Below, one piece after another: positions 1 through 8,561 of a DNA stretch of 64,000 nt (within the stretch, counting starts at the first letter, position 1; every line of letters begins with the position of its first letter). Both the position numbers and the translations under genes were made by a program. The stretch comes from Pseudomonas brenneri (GTDB lineage Bacteria > Pseudomonadota > Gammaproteobacteria > Pseudomonadales > Pseudomonadaceae), in NCBI RefSeq assembly GCF_007858285.1, contig NZ_VFIL01000006.1, positions 248,001 through 312,000 on the forward strand, written 5' to 3'. The notes under the pieces were generated by a model. That model did no database searches, was not told the DNA's origin, and saw only the letters and a list, made by a program, of their open reading frames with translations.

Positions 1-1158
1 CTTGCGGATATGCGAGACCATGGTCGACAGGGCCTCGCCCATCTGGTTGAAACTGCGCGCCAGTTGACCGATTTCGTCATGGCTGGACACATTCAGCCGC
101 GCACTCAGATCACCCGCGCCCAGGGCCTCGGCCTGGCGCACCAGATCGCCCAGGGGCTGCAGTTTGCTGCGCAGCAACCAGACCGCCGCACCCACGGCCA
201 GCAGCATCGCCAACACACTGCCGATTACCAGGCGGATGCCCACTGCCCAGGTCACGGCACGAATCTCGGCCTTGGGCATGCTCGCCACTACCGACCACGG
301 GCCGCCGTCAAACGGCACCGCAACGCTGTAGAAGTCTTCGCTCTGGTCGCTCCAGAAACGCCCCTGGCCAGGCTTTTGCGCCAACTCCAGGATCACGGGA
401 ACCGCCTGCTCCAACGCCTGCACACCGGCAGGCGGCACCAGCCAGTGTTTTTGCTCGTCCAGCAGCGCCAGCGAGCCGGTCTGGCCAATGCGGAAACGCT
501 TGAGGTTGGCGAACTGGGCGTTCTGCGCATCGGTGTAGTCAAAGCCGATAAACAACACCGCGATCACCTTGCCGCTGGCATCGCGTACCGGGCTGTACTG
601 GGTCATGTAGGAACGTTCGAACAGCACCGCGCGGCCAATGTAGCTCTGCCCGGCGAGCAGACGCTGGTAGGCCGGCCCCTGGCGATCCAGCACCGTGCCG
701 ATGGCGCGGTTACCGTCCTGTTTGGTCAGGGAGGTGCTGATGCGGATGAAATCTTCGCCACTGCGCACAAACACCGTGGCCACGCCGCCGGACATCTGCT
801 TGAACTCATCGACGTCGTCGAAGTTGTTGTTCAGCGCTTCATCGCCAAGGTACAGGCTCGGGGTCTGCACCCCGGCCACGTTCACCCTCTGCTCGGGACG
901 TACGCTCAAGCCGGCGCCGAAGCGCTTTTCAAACAGCCCGCTCAAACGCTGGGTGCTTTCGCGCAAGGTGCTGTGGAAGGTATTGAGTTGGTCGGCGAGC
1001 AAACGCGCTTCGCTGGCCAGGTGTTCTTCGCGGGTCTGCAGGTTGGCCGAATCGAGGGAGCGCAGGGCAAACACGGTACTGCCGCTGATCACGACAGCCA
1101 ATATGACCGCCAGGGCAAGGCCCAGTTGCGAAGCTATGCGGGCGCGGGGTTGAGACAT
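1..1158 (-). CDS. Methyl-accepting chemotaxis protein, 3' part cut by the window edge
   Basis: Membrane chemoreceptor that passes ligand binding to the CheA/CheW array. The ATG at 1158 opens a protein beginning MSQPRARIASQLG, and 386 codons are visible without a stop. A first membrane segment spans about residues 8-28. A long periplasmic domain of the Cache type (roughly 30-310) follows, with FERTYMTQYSPV and DYTDAQN. The second membrane segment is about 312-332, and a HAMP domain starts near 333 (LQPLGDLVRQAEALGAGDLS). The methyl-accepting and signalling tip lie left of base 1, so the class assignment rests on Cache plus HAMP. An AGGAGCTGTC ribosome site precedes the start. The ligand cannot be told. 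A Cache/HAMP diguanylate cyclase is a remote alternative because the output domain is not visible. Confidence 0.85.
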   Translation of the reverse strand, partial: MSQPRARIASQLGLALAVILAVVISGSTVFALRSLDSANLQTREEHLASEARLLADQLNTFHSTLRESTQRLSGLFEKRFGAGLSVRPEQRVNVAGVQTPSLYLGDEALNNNFDDVDEFKQMSGGVATVFVRSGEDFIRISTSLTKQDGNRAIGTVLDRQGPAYQRLLAGQSYIGRAVLFERSYMTQYSPVRDASGKVIAVLFIGFDYTDAQNAQFANLKRFRIGQTGSLALLDEQKHWLVPPAGVQALEQAVPVILELAQKPGQGRFWSDQSEDFYSVAVPFDGGPWSVVASMPKAEIRAVTWAVGIRLVIGSVLAMLLAVGAAVWLLRSKLQPLGDLVRQAEALGAGDLSARLNVSSHDEIGQLARSFNQMGEALSTMVSHIRK

Positions 1159-1348
1159 GACAGCTCCTGGCCGAGGCCGGATCATCCTGATCTCATAGCG
1201 CTAATCGGCGAATTTCTTGAAATAGGGGGCACGCTGGGCCGCGGCGTATTGGCGGCTCCGACACCCCTTACTTCGGCGGCCTGGATCAATACTTGAGCAA
1301 ATCACAGGGGTATCACCCAAACACATGGTTTGCGGGCGCTGCATCGAT

Positions 1349-2269
1349 TCAGTCGAGTTGCTCGACTGCCGGCAATTCCATGGCCCGGACCTCGTTTTGC
1401 AGGAAGTCCGACAACCGGCGCAGACGCTCACCGCCGGGGCGAGTCTTCGGCCAGACCAGGTAATAGCCTTCGCCGCTGGCCACTGCGGTCGGCCACGGCA
1501 GGCTCAAGCGTCCCTGGGCGACATCTTCGGCCACCATCAGCAGATCGCCCATGGACACACCATAGCCCCGGGCAGCGGCAATCATGCCCAACTCCAGCGT
1601 ATCGAACACCTGCCCGCCCTTGATCGCCACCCGTGCGGCCAATCCCGTGCGTTGCAGCCAACGCCGCCAGTCACGGCGATCCGGTGTGGGGTGCAGCAGT
1701 TCAGCGCTGGCCAGGCGCTCCACATCCCAGGGGCCATCGTTGAGCAAATTCGGGGCGCCTACCGGGATCAGCAACTCGGGAAACAGGTAACTGGCCTCCC
1801 AGTCCGCAGGAAAATGCCCATCGCTGAGCAGGACCGCGCAGTCGAACGGCTCCTGATTGAAGTCCACTTCATCGATGCTCATCCACGCGCTGGTCAACTG
1901 CACCTCATTACCAGGCTGTAGGTGCCGGAAGCGACTCAACCGCGCCAGCAACCAACGCATGGTCAAGGTGGACGGGGCCTTCATGCGCAGGATGTCATCT
2001 TCGGCATTCAAGGTATGGCAGGCGCGCTCCAGGGCGGCAAACCCTTCACGCACACCCGGCAGCAGCAGGCGTGCCGACTCGGTGAGCTGCAAGGTGCGCC
2101 CGCTGCGCTGGAACAGGCGACAGGCGAAGTGCTCTTCCAGGGTGCGGATATGCCGGCTGACCGCACTTTGGGTAATTGACAACTCCTCGGCCGCGCGGGT
2201 GAAGGAGTTGTGCCGGGAGGCAGCTTCAAATGCGCGCAAGGCATACAGCGGAGGAAGACGGCGAGACAT
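1349..2269 (-). CDS. LysR-family transcriptional regulator, GcvA-like
   Basis: DNA-binding regulator of 306 residues, the usual LysR length. The N-terminal winged helix-turn-helix covers about residues 5-65 (ALRAFEAASRHNSFTRAAEE, then ITQSAVSRHIRTLE). The effector-binding domain runs from about 90 to 300. The opening MSRRLPPLYALRAFEAA is typical of the GcvA subgroup. The reading frame stays open further upstream, to 2398, but conservation begins at the ATG at 2269. The gene is divergent from the MATE exporter at 2428, with a palindrome in the gap between them, so it may control that exporter and itself. The position matches the LysR gene PA5293 of P. aeruginosa. The effector is unknown. Confidence 0.88.
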   Translation of the reverse strand: MSRRLPPLYALRAFEAASRHNSFTRAAEELSITQSAVSRHIRTLEEHFACRLFQRSGRTLQLTESARLLLPGVREGFAALERACHTLNAEDDILRMKAPSTLTMRWLLARLSRFRHLQPGNEVQLTSAWMSIDEVDFNQEPFDCAVLLSDGHFPADWEASYLFPELLIPVGAPNLLNDGPWDVERLASAELLHPTPDRRDWRRWLQRTGLAARVAIKGGQVFDTLELGMIAAARGYGVSMGDLLMVAEDVAQGRLSLPWPTAVASGEGYYLVWPKTRPGGERLRRLSDFLQNEVRAMELPAVEQLD

Positions 2270-2333
2270 GAGGAAAACTCCGACGGCACGATCCCGAAAC
2301 CCTACCAGAATCATCCTTGCATGAGTTTTAATC

Positions 2334-2349
2334 ATGCGAACGATCGCAT
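2334..2349. promoter_or_regulatory. Candidate LysR operator palindrome
   Basis: A 16-base palindrome, ATGCGA-ACGA-TCGCAT, has perfect 6-base arms. It sits in the 158-base gap between the divergent LysR and MATE genes, 65 bases from the regulator start and 79 from the exporter start. LysR proteins usually bind such dyads between divergent genes. The assignment is inferred from placement and symmetry only. Confidence 0.4.
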
Positions 2350-2427
2350 TTATCCCTTTGTGCAAAACGCTGAGAGCGCCGAGAATCAACCCTTGCACCC
2401 CTTCCTGAATTATTGAGCGTGATGATC

Positions 2428-3789
2428 ATGCAGCATCCGGCACGTACCGAACTCTGGGCCATTCTGCGGCTGTCAGGGCCGTTGATTGCCTCGCAGTTGG
2501 CGCACATGCTGATGGTGCTGACCGACACCCTGATGATGGCCCGCCTGAGCCCCGAAGCCCTGGCCGGCGGCGGGCTGGGTGCGGCGAGCTATTCGTTTGT
2601 GTCGATCTTTTGCATCGGCGTGATTGCCGCCGTGGGCACCCTGGTCGCTATTCGCCAGGGCGCCGGTGACATCGAAGGAGCCACCCGCCTGACCCAGGCC
2701 GGGCTCTGGCTGGCCTGGCTGATGGCGCTGGTAGCCGGCTTGCTGCTGTGGAACCTCAAGCCAGTGCTGCTGCTGTTCGGCCAGACCGAAACCAACGTGC
2801 AGTCGGCCGGCCAGTTCCTGATGATCCTGCCGTTCGCCCTGCCCGGCTACCTGACGTTCATGGCCCTGCGCGGCTTCACCAGCGCCATCGGCAAAGCCAC
2901 GCCGGTAATGGTGATCAGCCTGTGCGGCACGGTGATCAACTACCTGCTCAACCATGCATTGATCGAAGGCATGTTCGGCCTGCCCAAGCTGGGCCTGATG
3001 GGCATTGGCCTGGTCACCGCGATTGTCGCCAACTGCATGGCCCTGGCGCTGTTGTGGTACATCAAATACAACCGTGCCTACGCGGCCTATCCACTGGGCA
3101 AGGGCCTGCTGCGGCCCAACCTGCACTATTTGCGCGAGCTGTGGCGCCTGGGCCTGCCGATTGGCGGCACCTATGCGGTGGAAGTCGGGTTGTTCGCCTT
3201 CGCTGCGCTGTGCATGGGCACCATGGGCAGTACGCAGTTGGCTGCGCATCAGATCGCCCTGCAAATCGTCTCGGTGGCGTTCATGGTGCCGGCGGGCATG
3301 TCCTATGCCGTGACCATGCGCATCGGCTTGCACTACGGCGGCGGTCAGTTACTCGACGCACGGCTGGCCGGGCGGGTCGGGATTACCTTTGGCGCGACGG
3401 TAATGCTGGGGTTCGCCATGGTGTTCTGGCTGTTCTCGGACCCGCTGATCGGCCTATTCCTGGACCATGACGACCCAGCCTTTGCCCAGGTGATCAGCCT
3501 GGCCGTCAGCCTGTTGGCCGTGGCTGCGTGGTTCGAGCTGTTCGATGGCGTGCAGACCATCGCCATGGGCTGCATTCGTGGGCTCAAGGATGCCAAGACC
3601 ACTTTCCTCGTCGGCCTGGGTTGCTACTGGTTGATTGGCGCACCAGCGGCCTGGTTGATGGCGTTTACCCTGGACTGGGGACCGACTGGCGTATGGTGGG
3701 GCTTGGCGCTGGGCCTAGCCTGTGCGGCGATTACCCTGACGTGGGCGTTTGAAAGAAAGATGAAGCGGATGATTGCCCAAGTAAGCTGA
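2428..3789 (+). CDS. MATE-family multidrug efflux transporter (NorM type)
   Basis: Inner-membrane cation-coupled exporter of drugs and other organic cations. From the ATG at 2428 it is 453 residues with about twelve hydrophobic segments in two homologous halves, the MATE pattern. The N-terminal half has LIASQLAHMLMVLTDTLMMA and the loop SPEALAGGGLG, both typical of NorM proteins. The same frame also offers TTG at 2413 and ATG at 2422. I chose 2428 because the conserved MQHPARTELWAIL begins there and GAG lies about 10 bases upstream, but 2422 is possible. It corresponds in position to PA5294. Substrates cannot be deduced. The upstream LysR gene is the obvious candidate regulator. Confidence 0.9.
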   Translation: MQHPARTELWAILRLSGPLIASQLAHMLMVLTDTLMMARLSPEALAGGGLGAASYSFVSIFCIGVIAAVGTLVAIRQGAGDIEGATRLTQAGLWLAWLMALVAGLLLWNLKPVLLLFGQTETNVQSAGQFLMILPFALPGYLTFMALRGFTSAIGKATPVMVISLCGTVINYLLNHALIEGMFGLPKLGLMGIGLVTAIVANCMALALLWYIKYNRAYAAYPLGKGLLRPNLHYLRELWRLGLPIGGTYAVEVGLFAFAALCMGTMGSTQLAAHQIALQIVSVAFMVPAGMSYAVTMRIGLHYGGGQLLDARLAGRVGITFGATVMLGFAMVFWLFSDPLIGLFLDHDDPAFAQVISLAVSLLAVAAWFELFDGVQTIAMGCIRGLKDAKTTFLVGLGCYWLIGAPAAWLMAFTLDWGPTGVWWGLALGLACAAITLTWAFERKMKRMIAQVS

Positions 3790-3804
3790 AGGATGCATGC
3801 GGTC

Positions 3805-3830
3805 AATGTGGGGCTTGCTCGCTCCCACAT
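3805..3830. repeat. Small REP-like palindrome, possible bidirectional terminator
   Basis: ATGTGGG and CCCACAT flank a core with GCTTGCTCGC, a shortened version of the REP sequence seen at 8453 and 48756. It lies between the convergent ends of the MATE and GGDEF/EAL genes and is followed by TTTTT, so it could also end transcription of the exporter. Confidence 0.5.
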
Positions 3831-3850
3831 TTTTGATTGGGTTTACAGGG

Positions 3851-5524
3851 TTAGATCACCTCACCCAACAACGCCTGCTGGCTGCTGCCAAACGTCAGAT
3901 ACTCCACCAACTCCGGCAACGGCAATGGCTTGCTGATCAGGTAACCCTGGGCCTGGTCACAACCAAACAGCCGCAACAACGCCAGTTGCTCAGGGGTTTC
4001 CACGCCTTCGGCCACCACTTCCAGGTTGAGGTTGTGGGCCAGGTTGATCATCGCATGCACCAGCTTGCGGTTTTCCTCGCGCTCCTCCATGCCGCCGACA
4101 AAGCTCTTGTCGATCTTGAGCAAGGCAATCGGCAAGCTGTTGAGGTGGACGAACGAGGAGAATCCGGTGCCGAAGTCATCCAGGGAAAAACGCACACCCA
4201 GGCGGCCCAAGGCATCCATGGTCTGCTTGACCAGATCGCTGCGGCGCATCACGGCGGTTTCGGTAAGCTCGAATTCCAGCCATTGCGCCTCCACCCCACG
4301 CTCGGCAATCAGCCGGCTCAAGGTCGACAGCAACTGACTGTCCTGAAACTGGCGAAACGACAGGTTGACCGCCATGTGCAGCGCCGGCAGGCCGCGTTCG
4401 CGCAGGTCCTGCATATCGCGCAGGGCACGGGAAATCACCCAGTAGCCCAACGGCACGATCAGGCCGCTCTGCTCGGCCAGGGGCACGAACTCGCTCGGCG
4501 GCAACAGGCCGCGCTCGCCATGGCGCCAGCGCACCAGGGCTTCGAGGCCGACGATATGCCCATCGTCCAGGTCCAGGCGCGGTTGGTAATGCAGCTCCAG
4601 TTCGTCTCGGCGCAGCGCCCGGCGCAGTTCGCTTTCCAGGTCGGCAAGGCTACGGGCATTGCGGTTGATACGCTCGTTGAAGATATGAAAGGTGCAGCCC
4701 TGGGTGCTCTTGGCTTGCTGCATGGCGATATGCGCGTGCCACATCAACGGGTCGGCGCCGGCCTTGGCGCGGGCGTGGGCCACACCGAGGCTGCAACCGA
4801 TCAGCAGGCTCTCGCCGTCGACCCAGTAAGGTTCGGCCATGGCCTCGGTGATACGTTCGGCCATCCACTCGGCGCGTTGCGGCGCGCGGCGGGTGTCGAT
4901 CAGCAAGGCGAATTCGTCACTGCCCAGGCGCGCCAGTTGGTCGCCGGCTTCCAACTGGCTCTTGAGCCGCGAGACCACTTGCAGGATCAGCCGGTCGCCC
5001 GCCTGGTGGCCAAGGGCATCGTTGGCGTGGCGAAAGTTGTCCAGGTCCAGGTGACCAAGGGCCAGGCCCCGCCCGTCGTTTTCCGCCAGGCGTGCGGCCA
5101 GCAGGGTCTGGAACCCCTGGCGATTGGCGATGCCGGTCAGCGGATCTTGTTCGGCCAGGCGTTGCAGGGTGTTTTCCAGCAAGCCACGCTCGCGCACATG
5201 GCGCAGGCAGCGGCGCACCGTATCGACATCAAACGCACCGAGGATCAGCCAGTCACTGGCGCCCAGCGGCGCAACCAGCGGCTCCTGCTCCAGCAACAAG
5301 ACGGTCGGCAGGCTGCAACGGCCCGGGTCGGGTTGCAGGCTGGGGGTGGTCAGCAAGACGGCCGTGCGGTCGTCATCGAACAGGCTGCTCACCGACTCCC
5401 AGTTTGGCGCACTGATCAGCACTGCCCCGTCGCCCATCGGCGCCAGGCACTCGCGCAACAACGCTGCCCACGTAGGCGTATCGGCCAATAGCAGCAAACG
5501 CAAGGGTTCGACAGGCGTAGACAA
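3851..5524 (-). CDS. GGDEF/EAL dual-domain c-di-GMP protein, probably a phosphodiesterase
   Basis: Turnover of the second messenger c-di-GMP. The protein has 557 residues. An N-terminal receiver-like fold (about 8-110) lacks an obvious phosphoacceptor motif. A GGDEF domain follows (about 120-285) whose signature reads GSDEF at 201-205, and an EAL domain covers about 300-545. The EAL domain keeps E-A-L at 328-330, ELTE at 419-422, DDFGTG at 449-454 and K470 in LLKIDKS, all expected for catalysis. The first glycine of GGDEF is replaced, so cyclase activity is doubtful and the domain may be regulatory. It sits where P. aeruginosa has PA5295 (ProE), described as an active phosphodiesterase. The output pathway is unknown. 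It is divergent from rep with a 267-base gap in which I recognise no clear promoter. Confidence 0.9.
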   Translation of the reverse strand: MSTPVEPLRLLLLADTPTWAALLRECLAPMGDGAVLISAPNWESVSSLFDDDRTAVLLTTPSLQPDPGRCSLPTVLLLEQEPLVAPLGASDWLILGAFDVDTVRRCLRHVRERGLLENTLQRLAEQDPLTGIANRQGFQTLLAARLAENDGRGLALGHLDLDNFRHANDALGHQAGDRLILQVVSRLKSQLEAGDQLARLGSDEFALLIDTRRAPQRAEWMAERITEAMAEPYWVDGESLLIGCSLGVAHARAKAGADPLMWHAHIAMQQAKSTQGCTFHIFNERINRNARSLADLESELRRALRRDELELHYQPRLDLDDGHIVGLEALVRWRHGERGLLPPSEFVPLAEQSGLIVPLGYWVISRALRDMQDLRERGLPALHMAVNLSFRQFQDSQLLSTLSRLIAERGVEAQWLEFELTETAVMRRSDLVKQTMDALGRLGVRFSLDDFGTGFSSFVHLNSLPIALLKIDKSFVGGMEEREENRKLVHAMINLAHNLNLEVVAEGVETPEQLALLRLFGCDQAQGYLISKPLPLPELVEYLTFGSSQQALLGEVI

Positions 5525-5791
5525 GCTAGCTCCCTAGACTGTGCAAGATTTCGTTGGCGGCGGGCATTATGACGTGCAGCCTGATAATCACCAATGATAT
5601 TGGTTATCAAATACGCGCAGTGCGGCTCTAGATCGAACGATAGACCCAAAAACCCCGCACATCCTGCGTCAAAGTAACAAAAGCGGCAAATTTAGATCGA
5701 GTGGTACGTCACACTGTCGTTCAGAGGCAGCAGAATCTTGCCAGCCTGTTAAAATGCCCGCCCTTTTGAACAATGACTCCCAAAATTCCGT

Positions 5792-7801
5792 ATGTCCCGA
5801 CTCAATCCCCGGCAGCAAGAAGCCGTGAACTACGTCGGCGGCCCTCTATTGGTGCTCGCCGGTGCTGGCTCCGGCAAAACCAGCGTGATCACCCGCAAGA
5901 TCGCGCACTTGATCCAGAACTGTGGCATCCGTGCCCAGTACATCGTCGCCATGACCTTTACCAACAAGGCCGCGCGCGAGATGAAAGAGCGCGTCGGCAC
6001 CCTGCTCAAGGGTGGCGAAGGCCGTGGCCTCACCGTGTGTACCTTCCACAACCTGGGGCTGAACATCATCCGCAAGGAGCATGCGCGGCTGGGCTACAAG
6101 CCGGGCTTCTCGATCTTTGACGAGACCGACGTCAAGGCCCTGATGACCGACATCATGCAGAAGGAATACGCGGGCGACGACGGCGTCGACGAGATCAAGA
6201 ACATGATCGGCGCCTGGAAAAACGACCTGATCCTGCCCCCCGAAGCCCTGGAAAACGCACGCAACCCCAAGGAACAGACCGCCGCCATCGTCTACACCCA
6301 CTACCAGCGCACGCTCAAGGCGTTCAATGCGGTGGACTTCGACGACTTGATCCTGCAGCCGGTCAAGCTGTTCCAGGAACACGCCGACATCCTCGAAAAG
6401 TGGCAGAACAAGGTGCGCTACCTGCTGGTGGACGAATACCAGGACACCAACGCCAGCCAGTATTTGCTGGTGAAGTTGCTGATCGGTACGCGCAACCAGT
6501 TCACCGTGGTGGGCGACGACGACCAGTCGATCTACGCCTGGCGCGGTGCGCGCCCGGAAAACCTGATGCTGCTCAAGGTCGACTACCCGTCCTTGAAAGT
6601 GGTGATGCTGGAGCAGAACTACCGCTCCACCAGTCGTATCCTGCGTTGCGCCAACGTGCTGATCTCCAATAACCCCCACGAGTTTGAGAAACAACTGTGG
6701 AGTGAGATGGGCCATGGCGACGAAATCCGCGTGATCCGCTGCCGCAACGAAGATGCCGAAGCCGAGCGCGTGGCCGTCGAGTTGCTGACCTTGCACCTGC
6801 GCACCGACCGCCCCTACAGCGACTTCGCCATCCTGTATCGCGGCAACTACCAGGCCAAGCTGATCGAGCTGAAGTTGCAGCACCACCAGATTCCGTATCG
6901 CCTGTCGGGCGGCAACAGCTTTTTCGGACGCCAGGAAGTAAAGGATCTGATGGCCTACTTCCGGTTGATCGTGAACCCGGACGATGACAACGCCTTCCTG
7001 CGTGTGATCAACGTGCCGCGCCGGGAAATCGGCTCCACGACCCTGGAAAAACTCGGCAACTACGCCACCGAACGCAAGATCTCGATGTACGCCGCCACCG
7101 ACGAAATCGGCCTGGGCGAGCACCTGGACACGCGCTTCACCGATCGCCTGTCGCGCTTCAAGCGCTTTATGGACAAGGTGCGCGAGCAGTGCGCCGGCGA
7201 AGACCCGATCAGCGCCCTGCGCAGCATGGTCATGGACATCGACTATGAAAACTGGCTGCGCACCAACAGCTCCAGCGACAAGGCCGCGGATTACCGCATG
7301 GGCAACGTCTGGTTCCTGATCGAAGCGTTGAAGAACACCCTGGAAAAAGACGAAGACGGCGAAATGACCGTCGAAGACGCGATCGGCAAGCTGGTCCTGC
7401 GCGACATGCTTGAACGTCAGCAGGAAGAAGAAGATGGCGCCGAAGGCGTGCAGATGATGACCTTGCATGCGTCCAAGGGCCTGGAATTCCCCTATGTGTT
7501 CATCATGGGCATGGAAGAGGAAATCCTCCCACACCGCTCCAGTATCGAAGCCGACACCATTGAAGAAGAACGGCGCCTGGCCTACGTAGGCATTACCCGC
7601 GCGCGCCAGACCCTGGCCTTCACCTTTGCGGCCAAGCGCAAGCAATACGGCGAGATCATCGACTGCGCCCCGAGCCGCTTCCTCGATGAACTGCCACCGG
7701 ACGATTTGGCCTGGGAAGGCAACGACGACACCCCGACTGAAGTCAAGGCGGTACGCGGCAACACCGCCCTGGCAGATATACGCGCGATGCTAAAGCGCTA
7801 G
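5792..7801 (+). CDS. rep: ATP-dependent DNA helicase Rep
   Basis: Superfamily 1A 3'-5' helicase that helps replication forks pass protein blocks and restart. It has 669 residues, as expected for Rep and shorter than UvrD. Motif I is GAGSGKT at 24-30, motif II contains DEYQDTN near 213, motif III is VGDDDQSIYAWRGA, and motifs IV-VI include EQNYRS, TLHASKGLEFP and VGITRARQ. The opening MSRLNPRQQEAVNY is typical of Rep. The ATG at 5792 has only a poor ribosome site, but conservation starts here. The xpt gene follows after 57 bases on the same strand, the same order as PA5296 and its neighbours. Confidence 0.97.
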   Translation: MSRLNPRQQEAVNYVGGPLLVLAGAGSGKTSVITRKIAHLIQNCGIRAQYIVAMTFTNKAAREMKERVGTLLKGGEGRGLTVCTFHNLGLNIIRKEHARLGYKPGFSIFDETDVKALMTDIMQKEYAGDDGVDEIKNMIGAWKNDLILPPEALENARNPKEQTAAIVYTHYQRTLKAFNAVDFDDLILQPVKLFQEHADILEKWQNKVRYLLVDEYQDTNASQYLLVKLLIGTRNQFTVVGDDDQSIYAWRGARPENLMLLKVDYPSLKVVMLEQNYRSTSRILRCANVLISNNPHEFEKQLWSEMGHGDEIRVIRCRNEDAEAERVAVELLTLHLRTDRPYSDFAILYRGNYQAKLIELKLQHHQIPYRLSGGNSFFGRQEVKDLMAYFRLIVNPDDDNAFLRVINVPRREIGSTTLEKLGNYATERKISMYAATDEIGLGEHLDTRFTDRLSRFKRFMDKVREQCAGEDPISALRSMVMDIDYENWLRTNSSSDKAADYRMGNVWFLIEALKNTLEKDEDGEMTVEDAIGKLVLRDMLERQQEEEDGAEGVQMMTLHASKGLEFPYVFIMGMEEEILPHRSSIEADTIEEERRLAYVGITRARQTLAFTFAAKRKQYGEIIDCAPSRFLDELPPDDLAWEGNDDTPTEVKAVRGNTALADIRAMLKR

Positions 7802-8431
<630 letters not shown>

Positions 8432-8452
8432 AGGTGAGCGAGCACAGTTAAA

Positions 8453-8545
8453 AATGTGGGAGCGGGCTTGCTCGCGATAGCGGTGGATCAGCCACTCATG
8501 AACTGGCTGACAGACCGCATTCGCGAGCAAGCCCGCTCCCACATT
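8453..8545. repeat. REP/REPIN-type inverted repeat
   Basis: Two perfect 25-base arms (8453-8477 and 8521-8545), each carrying GTGGGAGCGGGCTTGCTCGC or its complement, flank a 43-base centre that itself has GCGGT/ACCGC complementarity. It lies between the convergent xpt and CoA-transferase-like genes. The same core recurs in inverted arrangement at 48756. Such elements are dispersed by RAYT transposases, none of which is encoded in this window. Confidence 0.85.
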
Positions 8546-8561
8546 GGGTTTGTGGTGGCCG

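Noticed and set aside
1202..1209. GCCGATTA on the minus strand upstream of the chemoreceptor, like a FliA (sigma-28) -10 box
   Set aside because: The nearest TCAAG-like -35 element is only 6 bases away, far too close for a FliA promoter, and nothing fits at the proper distance.
3797..5491. Open frame of 564 codons opposite the GGDEF/EAL gene
   Set aside because: The same GC-bias artefact. The GGDEF/EAL protein on the minus strand is intact with catalytic motifs.
5846..7645. Open frame of 599 codons opposite rep
   Set aside because: Antisense shadow of a well-conserved helicase gene, with low-complexity composition and no motif.
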